A stretch of 64,000 bases of DNA from Streptomyces diastatochromogenes. Its GTDB lineage: Bacteria > Actinomycetota > Actinomycetes > Streptomycetales > Streptomycetaceae. Shown one piece after another: positions 36,423 to 45,526 of this stretch. The notes under the pieces are model-generated. The model searched no databases and was not told the origin of the DNA. It worked only from the letters and a program-made list of their open reading frames with translations. The stretch covers positions 310,001 through 374,000 of the forward strand of contig JAPTYK010000002.1 of the NCBI GenBank assembly GCA_026913215.1, given 5' to 3'. How positions within the stretch are numbered: position 1 is the stretch's first letter; each line of letters begins with the position of its first letter. A program made the translations under genes and the position numbers.

Positions 36423-39174
36423 GGAAGATCTGGTACAGGTGCGAGGCGACCGTGCGGGGGGACAGCCGCAACTGCTCGGCGATGGCCCGGTTGGACAGAC
36501 CACGGGCGGCCAGCCGCGTGATGGTCAGCTGCTGCGGGGACAGCACCTGGGCGACGTCGTCCCCGACGCCGTCCGCGCCCTCCCCGGCGGCCCCGACCGA
36601 TGCCGTGCGCCCCGTCGCCCTCAGCTCGGAGGCCGCCTGGTCCGCGCGCGACCGCACCCCCAGGGCCCGGAAGACGGACTCGGCCGTGGCCAGGGGCGTA
36701 CGCGACGCGGTGACCTGAGGCCGTCGCCTGAGCCAGGCCCCGTAGCCGAACCGGGCCATGCCGTGCAGCAGCGGCCACCTCTCGATCCCGGGGGCCAGCG
36801 CCCGCAGATGGCGGCTCTCCGCCTCCTCGTCGGGGGCGATGGCCGCTTCGGCGTATGCCAGCATCCGTTCCACCAGGGGCGGGCATCCCGATTCCGTCAG
36901 GGACACGAGGTGCTGGACGACGGACCTCGCGTCCTCCGTCTCCCCGGCGGGGAACGCGGCCTCGGCCAGGAAGACGACCGCCCAGAAATCCTCGTAGGCG
37001 TACGGCCCCGACGGCCCGGCGAACAGCGTCCGCAGCCGGGCGTAGGCCTCGGCGTACCGGCCGGTGCCGGAGGCCGTCAGGGCACGGGCGAGCGAGGCGA
37101 GGTACAACTGCCGGTTCAGCCCGGTGCGCAGGGAGTACTCCTCGACCTCCGCGGCACACACGAGCGCCTGCTCGTGGTCGCCCTCCAGGGCCAGGACGAC
37201 GGCCCTGGCGCCGGTGGCCCGGGCCACCCATTCGGGCTGCCCCGTCCGTTCGGCGACGGTCCTGCCCTCCTCGGTGAGGGCGTGCACCGCGTCCCACCGG
37301 TCGCCGAGCCAGATCTGTCCCATCGCCCGAGGCACGATGACCTGCGGCAGCCGCCCGTACCGGCCGTCGGCGCGGAGTGCCGCCTCCGCCTTCGCGTAGA
37401 GCGGGGCCGCCCGGTCGAGGTCGTTGGCGAGGTGGGCGACCTGGGCGATCAGGTTCGCCTCGTCCTCCTCCCTGAGCCCGGGAAGGGGATGCGGCTCCGG
37501 CGGCCGGAGGGCCGACAGGGGATCGGTCAGCGCCATGACGGACAGGTCGAGCACATCGCCGGGACCGGACCGCAGACTCTCGAACGCCTCGCGCACGGTG
37601 CGCCGTTCCTCGCGTCCCGACTGCTGCCACCAGCAGCGCCGCGCCGCCGCGTACAGGAGCTTCTGGGCGAGCACGGGGTCCTGCCCGGACACGGCGCGTG
37701 CCGCCTCGCACAGCTCCGCGATCCGCTCCCGGCCGACCACGGTGTTGCCCGGAATCAGGTCGTGCACCCACAACTGCAGGGCACGCCCGAGGGCGCCGAG
37801 CGCGGCCGTGTCGATCTGCCGTCCCTGGCGCAGCGACTGGTCCACCAGCCCGCGGTCGACGGCCAGTTCGGCGGCGCGCAACAACCGGTTCGCCTGGCGC
37901 TCGGGGTCGGGGGAGAGACGGGCCGCGCTCTCCAGGGCGGCCAGGGCCACCAGCAGGTCGGTGCCCGAGCAGGGCCCGTCGGCCAGGGACTCCAGCCGCT
38001 GGGCCAGTTCCTCGTCGGGGCCCGCCGTGCACCGGGCCGTGTGCCAGGCCGCGTGCGGGGCACTGGTGAGGCTCCGTCCCAGCGCCGCGTGGGCGGCCAT
38101 GCGCCGGGACGCCGGCTCCAGGTGCAGGATCGCGGGGCGCACCAACGGCTGGGGGAAGAGCAGCCGCCGGTGCCCGTCCGTGCTCTCGCTGTCCTCGGTC
38201 ACGAGCCCCCGGGCGGCCGACTCGGCGAGCCCGGCGCGCGCCTCGTGGCCGCCGCCCAGCAGCAGGCCGCTCGCGTCCAGGACGTCCCGTGCGACAGGAG
38301 AGGCGCTGAGCGCCGCGACGAGCAGGACCGTACGGGCCGGCTCCGACAGCTCCCGCAGGTCCTCCGCGTACGACTCGGCGAGACGGGGGGGCGCCGGCAG
38401 CATGCCGAAGCCCGCCTCGTCACCGAGCGGGCCGCTGCCCAGGGAGAGTTCGGTGAGGGCCAGCGGGTTGCCCCCGGCCAGGGTGAGGACGAGCTGCGCC
38501 TCCGTGTAACCGGTGGTCCGCCCCGCGCGGGCCAGGAGGGCACGGGCCGGGGCATCGGGCAGGCCGTCGAGCGGGGCGGTGAGCAGATCCGGCGCCGACA
38601 GGGACGCGGATGCCGCGCGCTCCGTGACGATCATGCTCACACGTGAGGTCGCGCAGAGCGGGGCCATGGCGCCCAGGACATCGCGGCTCGCGGTGTCGAG
38701 CCGGTCGAGGTCGTCGACGCACAGCAGAACCGGTCCCGGTGCCGTGGCCAGCAGTCTCAGCGCGGCGGCCGCGAGGTCCGCCGGTGCCGGAGCAGTCGGA
38801 CCGCCGCCGAACGCGGCGTCCAGGACGGCCCGTTCCGCGGCCGGCAGGCTGTCGGTCCGGGCCAGTTCGGGGCGGAGCAGGCCGTGCAGCGCGGAGTGCG
38901 GCAGACTCCGTTCGGAAGGAGCCCATGTCGCTGACAGCACACGTATGCCCCGGTGCTCGGCGGACGCCGCGGCGTGACGGACGAGCGCGGATTTCCCCGT
39001 GCCTGCGGCGCCCCTCCAACAAAGCACACGTCCCCGGCGCTCCAGGTCCGTCAGCAGGGTCTCCACCACCTGCTTCTCGTGCTCGCGCCCGAGCAGCACG
39101 GCCCCGTCGGAATCGGGTCGGCACGGCACCGTGCCGCCCGGACCCCGGCCGTCCGTGCCGCTGTACGTGCTCAC
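36362..39174 (-). CDS. Large LuxR-family ATPase regulator (LAL type)
   Basis: About 938 aa. It starts at the GTG at 39174 (VSTYSGTDG), then LLGREHEKQ, Walker A GAAGTGKSALV (about residue 55), Walker B VLLCVDDLD, a long TPR-like middle and the LuxR HTH LAARGLSNRAIAEQLRLSPRTVASH. The frame leaves at 36418 after HLYQIFP. One more base there gives KLGVASRAEL and a TGA at 36362-36364, as in relatives; without it the frame runs to 36316. It is convergent with the other LAL gene, and the two HTH regions are very alike. Confidence 0.85.
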
Positions 39175-39229
39175 TTCGTGTCCTCCCGCGCGTCCTCGAC
39201 CGGCAGTGGATGCCTTCAGATGGACATGA

Positions 39230-39664
39230 TCATCCACCTGTCCGCCGGCCCGTGGCGCCGTTCCCCGTGCCGACGGCGGCGTAGAGGTCACGGATGCTGA
39301 CTCCGGCACCGAACTTGAGACGGCAGACGACCCACTCGATCGGGTCGCACTCCCGGGCGTCGGGCAGTTCCACGACGACGGGGACGGGGGCGGTCCGAGC
39401 CGCCCGGGAGTGCCGCCACGCTCCGCCGGCGTGCCGGGTGAGGATTTCGCCCACGTAGCAGCCGAAGGCCACGAGGGACTCGGCCATGTCCGCCTCGGTG
39501 ACGCCCTCGGCCCGGAAGCCGTCGACGATGTCCTCCACCAGAACGATGCTCTCCGGACTGTAGTCCAGCTCCGCACCGCTGATGTCGGCCGCGGTCGCGA
39601 CGATGACAGCGGCGTGCCAGGGGGCGTTGCCCGGCTCCAGCGGGGGGTTCAGGTGCACCTGCAT
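39230..39664 (-). CDS. Conserved hypothetical protein, about 144 aa
   Basis: Starts MQVHLNPP at the ATG at 39664 with GAGGGAC upstream. It is mostly helical, with LDYSPESIVLVEDIVDGFRA and AFGCYVGEILTRHAGGAWR. I recall similar small Streptomyces proteins of unknown role but do not name a family. It lies upstream of the LAL regulator on the same strand (56 nt gap) and divergent from a TetR gene across the 22-bp repeat array. Confidence 0.65.
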   Translation of the reverse strand: MQVHLNPPLEPGNAPWHAAVIVATAADISGAELDYSPESIVLVEDIVDGFRAEGVTEADMAESLVAFGCYVGEILTRHAGGAWRHSRAARTAPVPVVVELPDARECDPIEWVVCRLKFGAGVSIRDLYAAVGTGNGATGRRTGG

Positions 39665-39763
39665 GTGGGTCCCTCGGGCTGTCGCCGTCAATGCCGTCGA
39701 GGCTAACCGCACCGGCCCCGATCCGACATGCCCCCGCCCGTATCGATACGGAACCGGGCCGAA

Positions 39764-39873
39764 GGCCTTCGGGATTGCAGTCGACGGCCTTCCGGATCAC
39801 AGTCGACGGCCTTCGGGACCGCAGTCGACGGCCTTCAGGATCGCAGTCGACGGCCTTCGGGATTGCAGTCGAT
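39764..39873. repeat. Five tandem copies of a 22-bp repeat
   Basis: Units start at 39764, 39786, 39808, 39830 and 39852. Each begins GGCCTTC, has a variable GGA(T/C)(T/C) middle and ends GCAGTCGA(C/T). A palindrome CCGAAGGCCTTCGG overlaps the first unit. Spacing of 22 bp puts the units close to the same face of the helix. It lies between the genes starting at 39664 (-) and 39958 (+). Confidence 0.9.
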
Positions 39874-39957
39874 CGACTCATGCCCACCCGGGGGAGCCCT
39901 GCCAGAGTGGTGCCGACGAGTACCTGTGTGACGGCCCGCCGAGGAAGGGATCCCGCA

Positions 39958-40533
39958 GTGGCACGCCCCCGCGCGTTCGACACCGAAGTGGCCGTGGACC
40001 AGGCCATGCACCTGTTCCGGGAGCACGGCTATCACGCCACGCCGGTGCCACGGCTGACGGCGCGGCTCGGCATCGGCACGGGCAGCCTCTACGCCGCGTT
40101 CGGCTCGAAGGACGGCCTGTACGCCCGCGCTCTCGAACGGTACTGCGACGGCCTGATCGCGGCGCTCGACCGGGACGTCCGGCTCGGTCCCGACACGCGT
40201 ACGGCACTGCACGCGCTCCTGATGGCGATGGCCGATGCCGACGCGGCGGACCCGGAGCACGGTTGTCTGCTGGTCAGTGCCGCCACCGAGCGCTCGGCCC
40301 ACGAGGGCACGATCGAGCGGGTGAGGACGGCGATGACGGAGGCGGAGACGGTGCTGACGGCGGCGCTCCGCGCGGCGCGGGACCGGGGAGAACTGCGGGA
40401 CGGGCAACACCCGGAGGAACTGGCCCGTTTCCTCACGACGTTCATCCAGGGCATACGTGTCATGGGCCGGGCGCGGGTCGGCCGGGAGTTCCTGGAGTCG
40501 GCCGTCGCCGGGGCGCTGAGGGCACTGGACTGA
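39958..40533 (+). CDS. TetR-family transcriptional regulator
   Basis: 191 aa. N-terminal HTH with AMHLFREHGYHATPVPRLTARLGIGTGSLYAAFGSK, typical of the AcrR/TetR group. The ligand domain has HGCLLVSAATE and a C-terminal FIQGIRVMGRA helix. GTG 39958 is chosen because AGGAAGGG precedes it and it aligns with the usual MARPR start. It sits just downstream of the repeat array, which may be its own operator. It converges with the NB-ARC regulator. Confidence 0.85.
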   Translation: MARPRAFDTEVAVDQAMHLFREHGYHATPVPRLTARLGIGTGSLYAAFGSKDGLYARALERYCDGLIAALDRDVRLGPDTRTALHALLMAMADADAADPEHGCLLVSAATERSAHEGTIERVRTAMTEAETVLTAALRAARDRGELRDGQHPEELARFLTTFIQGIRVMGRARVGREFLESAVAGALRALD

Positions 40534-40560
40534 GCCCCGCCGCCGATGCCCCGGGACGGT

Positions 40561-40587
40561 CGCCGCCGAGCTCCCTCGGCGCGGCGG
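40561..40587. terminator. Imperfect hairpin between converging regulators
   Basis: CGCCGCCGAG and CTCGGCGCGGCG pair around CTCC with one bulge, in the 62-bp gap between the TetR stop (40533) and the NB-ARC stop (40596). Weak but well placed. Confidence 0.35.
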
Positions 40588-40595
40588 TCGCCCGC

Positions 40596-42119
40596 TCACC
40601 GACCACGACGGCCTCCCTGCCATTCCTCGGCGAGGCCGATGAGGTGGCGCAGCAGCCGTCGGTCGGTCGTGCGGCGCAGGACGGCCGCCCCGGTCGCTTC
40701 CTCCTGACGGAACCAGTCGAGCGCCTCTTCGGGGTCGTCGAACTCCAGCCGTACGACCCCGGAGGCAACCGTCCCGGACTCATCGGGGGGCAGCCGCGAC
40801 ACGCATCGGTTGGCGGCGCGGGCGTTGTGGCGGAGGTAGTCCAGCAGCCGGACCTCGGCGCCGAGGCGGTCGTCGCCCTCGCTCCCGGCGAGTTCGGAGG
40901 CGTACGCGCGCACCAGGTCGTGGAGCACGTAGAGGCCCGCTCCGTCGCGCGAGAGGAGGCTCCCCGACGTCAGTTCCCGCAAGTGCCGCCGGGCTTCCGG
41001 CAGCCCCACCCCCGCCAGGGACGCCGCCGCCTCCGCGGACAGGGCGGGGGCGGGAGGGAGGGCCAGGGCGCGGAAGAAGCGCGCGCCCGCGTCGGACAGC
41101 GTGCGGTACGACCAGGAGAAGGCGGCACGGACGCCGCCCGGGTGGGCGTCGGACACCAAGGCGTCCAGTCGGGGGCGCGTCTCCCTCAGGTCCCGGGCGG
41201 CTTCCCGCAACGACGTACCGGGAGCGGCTGCCAGGCGCGCGCCGACCACGGCGACGGCCAGCGGCAGATACCCGCACAGGCCGACGATCTCGGCGGCGGC
41301 CTCCGGTTCGGCCCGGCACCGGTCGGCGCCGATACGGGCGGCCAGCGCCGCCGGCGCCTCCTCCCGGGACCATACGTCGAGACCGATCAGGGAAGCGCCC
41401 TCGGTGGCGGACAGAGCGGACATGCGGCTGCGTGACGTGACGAGGGTCAGACACCCGGCGGAGGCGGGCAGCAGCGGCCCCGCGTGCTCGGCGTCGAGGG
41501 CGTTGTCCAGGACGACGACCAGGCGACGGCCGGCCGCCTGCTCCCGGAACAGCGCGGCACGCTCCTCCGTGCCGCGCGGAATCCCTTCCGGGGGCACCCC
41601 GAGATCCCCGAGGAAGCCTGCCAGTGCGTCCCCGGCGTCGACGGGCCGCCCGTCCTCCCCGAACCCGCGCAGGTCCACGTACAACTGCCCGTCGGGAAAC
41701 CGGTCCGCGACCCGGTGCGCCCAGTGCAGGGCGAGAGCCGTCTTGCCGACCCCCGCCATCCCGCTGATCGCGGCGACGACGGCGTGCCGTCCCACCGAGG
41801 AGACCTGCTCGGTGAGGGCGAGGGCGGCCGTCATCGCCGCTTCCCGGGCCCCGAACACGGCCGGACCGGGCGGCAACCGCCGGGGCACTCCGGTGCCCCG
41901 CCGCTTCGACGCCCCCACGAGATCCGCCCGCTCGCCCTGGTCCAGCCCCAGCGCGTCCATGAGTTCGGCCAGCGTCCCCTGCCGCGGCAGGCTCTTGCCC
42001 CGTTCCATGTCGCTGATGGCCCGCACACTCACACCCGAGGCCTCCGCCAGGCCCTCCAGGGTGAGCAGCGAGCGCAGGCGCACCGCGCGCAGGAGCTCGC
42101 CGAATTCCCTCTCGCCCAC
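40596..42119 (-). CDS. Xre-NB-ARC regulator lacking the TPR part
   Basis: 507 aa in one frame: Xre HTH (LTLEGLAEASGVSVRAISDMER), NB-ARC with GMAGVGKTALALHW and VVVLDNALD, GLCGYLPLAV (GLPL-like motif) and a winged helix AAFSWSYRTL. The close relative at 31122-33385 has about 250 more residues of TPR helices. Here the protein ends at EEWQGGRRGR where those should begin. It may therefore be truncated, with sensing changed. The shared N-terminal 490 residues are alike enough to call a recent duplication. Confidence 0.88.
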   Translation of the reverse strand: MGEREFGELLRAVRLRSLLTLEGLAEASGVSVRAISDMERGKSLPRQGTLAELMDALGLDQGERADLVGASKRRGTGVPRRLPPGPAVFGAREAAMTAALALTEQVSSVGRHAVVAAISGMAGVGKTALALHWAHRVADRFPDGQLYVDLRGFGEDGRPVDAGDALAGFLGDLGVPPEGIPRGTEERAALFREQAAGRRLVVVLDNALDAEHAGPLLPASAGCLTLVTSRSRMSALSATEGASLIGLDVWSREEAPAALAARIGADRCRAEPEAAAEIVGLCGYLPLAVAVVGARLAAAPGTSLREAARDLRETRPRLDALVSDAHPGGVRAAFSWSYRTLSDAGARFFRALALPPAPALSAEAAASLAGVGLPEARRHLRELTSGSLLSRDGAGLYVLHDLVRAYASELAGSEGDDRLGAEVRLLDYLRHNARAANRCVSRLPPDESGTVASGVVRLEFDDPEEALDWFRQEEATGAAVLRRTTDRRLLRHLIGLAEEWQGGRRGR

Positions 42120-42316
42120 GTTCCCCCCGGCTGAGTCCCGCCGTACCGCCGGGGCCGCCGCCGCCCCTCGGAGTGTTCCGCAACCTACCAGTTCTGGATC
42201 ATCCGTTCCTCAAGCGCGGCGTTGCCGAAGCCCGACGGCTCGCCGGAACGGGGGCGGCGAGGAGCTTCACCCCGGCCGAACGCGACGTCGCACACCTTTC
42301 GGTGGCCGCCGCCGTG
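42120..42316. other. Intergenic stretch with a possible regulator remnant
   Basis: A plus-strand reading contains ARSFTPAERDVAHL, which resembles the linker before a LuxR HTH, but the HTH itself is missing and there is no start or stop to define a gene. It also holds the promoter of the NB-ARC gene. Confidence 0.25.
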
Positions 42317-42859
42317 TCAGGGCGCCCCGGTTCCGTGGAGAAACGTGTCGACGACGACGTCGGCCGCCCGGCCGGGGCTCAGCTCGGCGCTCTGCCGGGA
42401 CACCAGGTGCATGAGCTGGGGCAGCAGCGCGCCGGCCCATCCTTCGGGGAGGCCGGGGCGGAGCAGTCCTTCATCGGTGGCGCGTTCGAGGAAGGCGTCG
42501 ACTTCGCGGACGGCGGCGTCGCGGCGTGCGTGGACGGTGTCGTCGGCGAGCATGCGCGTGAGGTCGACCGGCCAGGTGCGGTTGACGGTGATGATGTTCT
42601 CGACGTAGCGGTGCAGGGCGACGGCGACGGGCGCCTCGCGGAGCCGCGCGTCCTCGATGGCCTCTTCGATGGCCGTCAGGCGGGCCCTGTGGATGGCGGC
42701 GAGGAGTGCCTCGCGGGAGTCGAAGCGCCGGTAGACGGTGCTCCGGTCCACGCCCGCCTCGGCGGCGATGGCCGCCATGCTCGCGCCGGGGTCGGCGGCG
42801 AGCATCCGTGCTCCGGTGGTCAGGACGGCTTCCAGATTGCGTGCTGCGTCGGCTCTCAC
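42317..42859 (-). CDS. TetR-family transcriptional regulator
   Basis: 180 aa. HTH: SMAAIAAEAGVDRSTVYRRFDSREALLAAI. The helical ligand domain ends with a ADVVVDTFLHG segment. It is divergent from the aldehyde dehydrogenase/SDR pair, with candidate operators in the 240-bp gap, so it probably represses that operon and itself. Confidence 0.88.
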   Translation of the reverse strand: MRADAARNLEAVLTTGARMLAADPGASMAAIAAEAGVDRSTVYRRFDSREALLAAIHRARLTAIEEAIEDARLREAPVAVALHRYVENIITVNRTWPVDLTRMLADDTVHARRDAAVREVDAFLERATDEGLLRPGLPEGWAGALLPQLMHLVSRQSAELSPGRAADVVVDTFLHGTGAP

Positions 42860-42921
42860 CGCCCCGAGTCTAGCCAGGAAACGGGGAGCCCGATCCGGCT
42901 ACAGCCACTTGCATGTGGAGG

Positions 42922-42938
42922 AGCACTCGCTAAGTGCT
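42922..42938. promoter_or_regulatory. Candidate TetR operator AGCACT-N5-AGTGCT
   Basis: A perfect 6-5-6 inverted repeat, preceded by a looser palindrome CCACTTGCATGTGG (42906-42919), lies between the TetR gene (-) and the aldehyde dehydrogenase (+). A ten-codon ORF (42949-42981) and a short unassigned coding-like stretch follow before the dehydrogenase start at 43102. Confidence 0.5.
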
Positions 42939-43101
42939 ACATTGATGTGGCAGATACTTCAGAAAGGTCACCTCTGATGTTGAAGTCATCGTGGTTCTCG
43001 GCCCCCGGGCAACTGGCGTGGCCGCCGCCGAGGACACCGTCCCGGCCGCCTGAAGCACCGCACGGCACGCCACGACCGACCACCGGAAAGAGAGAAAACG
43101 C

Positions 43102-44544
43102 ATGATCACCTACGACCGGCTCTTCATCGGAGGCTCCTGGGTGGAGCCGAGCGACCCGGAGCTGCTGGACATCGCCTCGCCGCACGACGGGGCGGTGGTC
43201 GGCCGCGCGGCTCAGGCGCGGCCGGCGGACATCGACCGCGCGGTCGCCGCGGCACGGGCGTCCTTCGAAGCGGGCGCGTGGTCGCTGACCCCGCCGGCGG
43301 AGCGGATCGCCGTCCTGCGGCGGTTCAACGCGCTGCGCGAGGAGAACGCGGAGAGGATCGCGCACCTGATCTCGCTGGAGAACGGCTCGGCCGGATGGTT
43401 CACCCGCGCCGGACAGCCCGGCCTCACCCGTCAGGCGAACGCCTACCTGAAGGCGGCGGAGGAGTTCGCCTGGGAGGAGACACTGGTGCCCTCCGACCCC
43501 GCCTCCCCGGTCCGCAGCACGGTGCGCCGTGAAGCGATCGGCGTGGTGGCCGCGGTGATCCCGTGGAACTCGCCGTTCTCGTCGGCCACGTCGAAGATCA
43601 TCCCCGCGCTGCTGGCCGGCAACTCCGTGGTCCTCAAGGTGTCCCCGGAGAACTCGCTGAGCATGGGCTTCCTCGCCGAACTCCTGGAGCGGGTGGGCCT
43701 GCCCGAGGGCGTGATCAGCGTCCTCCCCGCGGACCGGGAGACCAGCGAACACCTGGTCTCCCACAAGGAGGTCGACAAGATCGCCTTCACCGGCTCGACG
43801 CGGGCCGGCCGGCGCATCGCCTCGATCGCGGGCGAACAGCTCAAGCGCGTCAGCCTCGAACTGGGCGGCAAGTCCGCCGCCGTCATCCTGCCCGACGCCG
43901 ACGTCGACGAGGCCGTCGCGGGCCTGAAGTTCGGCTCCCTGCTCAACAACGGCGAGTCGTGCATCGCGCAGACCAGGATCCTGGCCCCCCGCAGCCGGTA
44001 CGAGGAGGTCGTGACCGCGCTTAAGGACATGGTGGAGTCGCTGAAGGTCGGCCACCCGGACGACCCCGACACCTTCATCGGCCCGATGATCCGCCCCGAC
44101 CAGCAGGAGCGGGTGCGCGCCTACATCCGGCTCGGCATCGACGAGGGCGCCCGCCTGGTCACCGGCGGCCCGCACGTCCCCGAGGGCCTGGAGAAGGGCA
44201 ACTACGTCACCCCCACCGTCTTCGCCGACGTCGACAACGCGATGCGCGTCGCACAGGAAGAGATCTTCGGGCCCGTCCTGGTCGTCATCGCCTACGAGGA
44301 CGAGGACGACGCCGTCCGCATCGCCAACGACTCCGAGTACGGCCTCTCCGGCGGCGTCTGGTCCTCGGACGAGGAACACGCCCTGGCGGTCGCCCGCCGC
44401 ATCCGTACCGGCACCGTCACCGTCAACGGCGCATCCGTCGCGTTCGACGGCCCGTTCGGCGGCTTCAAGGCCAGCGGGATCGGCCGCGAGTACGGCGCGG
44501 TCGGCCTCGGCACCTACACCGAGTACAAGACCGTCACCGTCTGA
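43102..44544 (+). CDS. NAD(P)-dependent aldehyde dehydrogenase
   Basis: 480 aa of the ALDH superfamily. PWNSPF (substrate/cofactor loop), FTGSTRAG, catalytic Glu253 (LELGGKSAA), nucleophile Cys287 (NNGESCIAQTR) and EEIFGPVL are all present. It oxidises an aldehyde to the acid in the cytosol; the substrate is not evident. AAAGAGAG precedes the ATG. It forms an operon with the SDR gene 48 nt downstream and is probably under the divergent TetR regulator. Confidence 0.93.
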   Translation: MITYDRLFIGGSWVEPSDPELLDIASPHDGAVVGRAAQARPADIDRAVAAARASFEAGAWSLTPPAERIAVLRRFNALREENAERIAHLISLENGSAGWFTRAGQPGLTRQANAYLKAAEEFAWEETLVPSDPASPVRSTVRREAIGVVAAVIPWNSPFSSATSKIIPALLAGNSVVLKVSPENSLSMGFLAELLERVGLPEGVISVLPADRETSEHLVSHKEVDKIAFTGSTRAGRRIASIAGEQLKRVSLELGGKSAAVILPDADVDEAVAGLKFGSLLNNGESCIAQTRILAPRSRYEEVVTALKDMVESLKVGHPDDPDTFIGPMIRPDQQERVRAYIRLGIDEGARLVTGGPHVPEGLEKGNYVTPTVFADVDNAMRVAQEEIFGPVLVVIAYEDEDDAVRIANDSEYGLSGGVWSSDEEHALAVARRIRTGTVTVNGASVAFDGPFGGFKASGIGREYGAVGLGTYTEYKTVTV

Positions 44545-44592
44545 CCTCCGGGCCGTCGGGAACGGCACGGGACGACCGAGAAGGAAGCGGGC

Positions 44593-45393
44593 ATGAATCT
44601 CAATCTCACCGGGAAGCGCGCGCTCGTCACCGGCTCGAACTCCGGGCTCGGCGAGGCCACCGCGAAGCTGCTGGCGGCCGAGGGCGCGGCGATCGTGGTC
44701 CACGGGCGGGACGAGGAACGTACGGAAAGGGTCGCGCGGGACATCCGCGCCGCCGGCGGGACCGCCACCACGGCGGTGGGCGACCTGGCCGACGACGAGG
44801 CCGCCGCCGACGTCGCCCGAGTGGCGACCTCGGAGGGCCCCGTCGACATCCTCGTCAACAACGCCGGTTTCTACCGGCACCTGTCGTGGGCCGAAGCGAG
44901 CCCGGACGAATGGCGGCACACCTACGACGTCAACGTCGTCTCGGGCGTCCGGATGATCCGGCACCTGGTCCCGGCGATGCGGGAGCGCGGCTGGGGGCGG
45001 GTCGTCACGATCGGCGGCGGCCTCGCCTCCCAGCCGATGAACACCCACCCGCAGTACAACGCCACCCTGGCGGCCCGGCACAATCTCGCCGTGTCCCTGG
45101 CCCGCGAACTGAAGGGCACCGGCGTCACCTCCAACGTGGTGTCACCCGGAGCCGTCCTCGTCGAGGCCACCAGGCAACTCGTCACGGACATCGGCCCCGC
45201 CCGGGGCTGGGGCGACACCTGGGAGGAGATCCGGCCCCGCGCCGTCGACGCGCTCGTCCCCAACGACCAGGAACGGTTCGGCGAACCGGACGAGATCGCG
45301 GCGGCGGTGGCGTACCTGTGCAGCGACTACGCCCAGTACGTCAGCGGAGCCACCCTCCGCGTGGACGGCGGACTCGTCCGATCCGCGTTCTGA
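44593..45393 (+). CDS. SDR-family oxidoreductase with altered catalytic residues
   Basis: 266 aa with the Rossmann TGSNSGLGEAT motif, NNAG at about 89 and the C-terminal GATLRVDGGL. At the active site Tyr155 is followed by NATL, so Leu159 replaces the usual Lys of YxxxK, and the usual Ser thirteen residues before Tyr is Gly. Other SDRs with the YNATLAARHN segment exist, so this may be a distinct subgroup and not a mutation. It may still bind NAD(P), but classical reduction is doubtful. AAGGAAG precedes the ATG. Confidence 0.88.
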   Translation: MNLNLTGKRALVTGSNSGLGEATAKLLAAEGAAIVVHGRDEERTERVARDIRAAGGTATTAVGDLADDEAAADVARVATSEGPVDILVNNAGFYRHLSWAEASPDEWRHTYDVNVVSGVRMIRHLVPAMRERGWGRVVTIGGGLASQPMNTHPQYNATLAARHNLAVSLARELKGTGVTSNVVSPGAVLVEATRQLVTDIGPARGWGDTWEEIRPRAVDALVPNDQERFGEPDEIAAAVAYLCSDYAQYVSGATLRVDGGLVRSAF

Positions 45394-45457
45394 GCCGGCC
45401 CCGGCCCCTGCGCCGACCACCGGGACGCCACGAACCGATGGATCCCACCGCACACAC

Positions 45458-45501
45458 GTGTCGGGGCCGACCGAGGACCACTCCTCGGTCGGCCCCGACA
45501 C
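45458..45501. terminator. Perfect 20-bp hairpin between converging genes
   Basis: Arms 45458-45477 and 45482-45501 are exact complements around CCAC. It lies 64 bp after the SDR stop and 25 bp from the stop of the M4 protease gene, serving both. Confidence 0.88.
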
Positions 45502-45526
45502 AGGGGACCGTCTCCCCGGCCGGTCG

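Noticed and set aside
39764..39873. CRISPR or integron attachment array
   Set aside because: Copies are directly adjacent with no spacers and there are no Cas or integrase genes nearby.
42173..42320. Short LuxR-type gene between NB-ARC and TetR genes
   Set aside because: Only a linker-like stretch (FTPAERDVAHL) is present; the HTH is missing and the frame runs into antisense of the TetR gene.
42937..45081. Minus-strand frame opposite the aldehyde dehydrogenase and SDR genes
   Set aside because: Antisense of two motif-complete enzymes; no ribosome site and no known domain.
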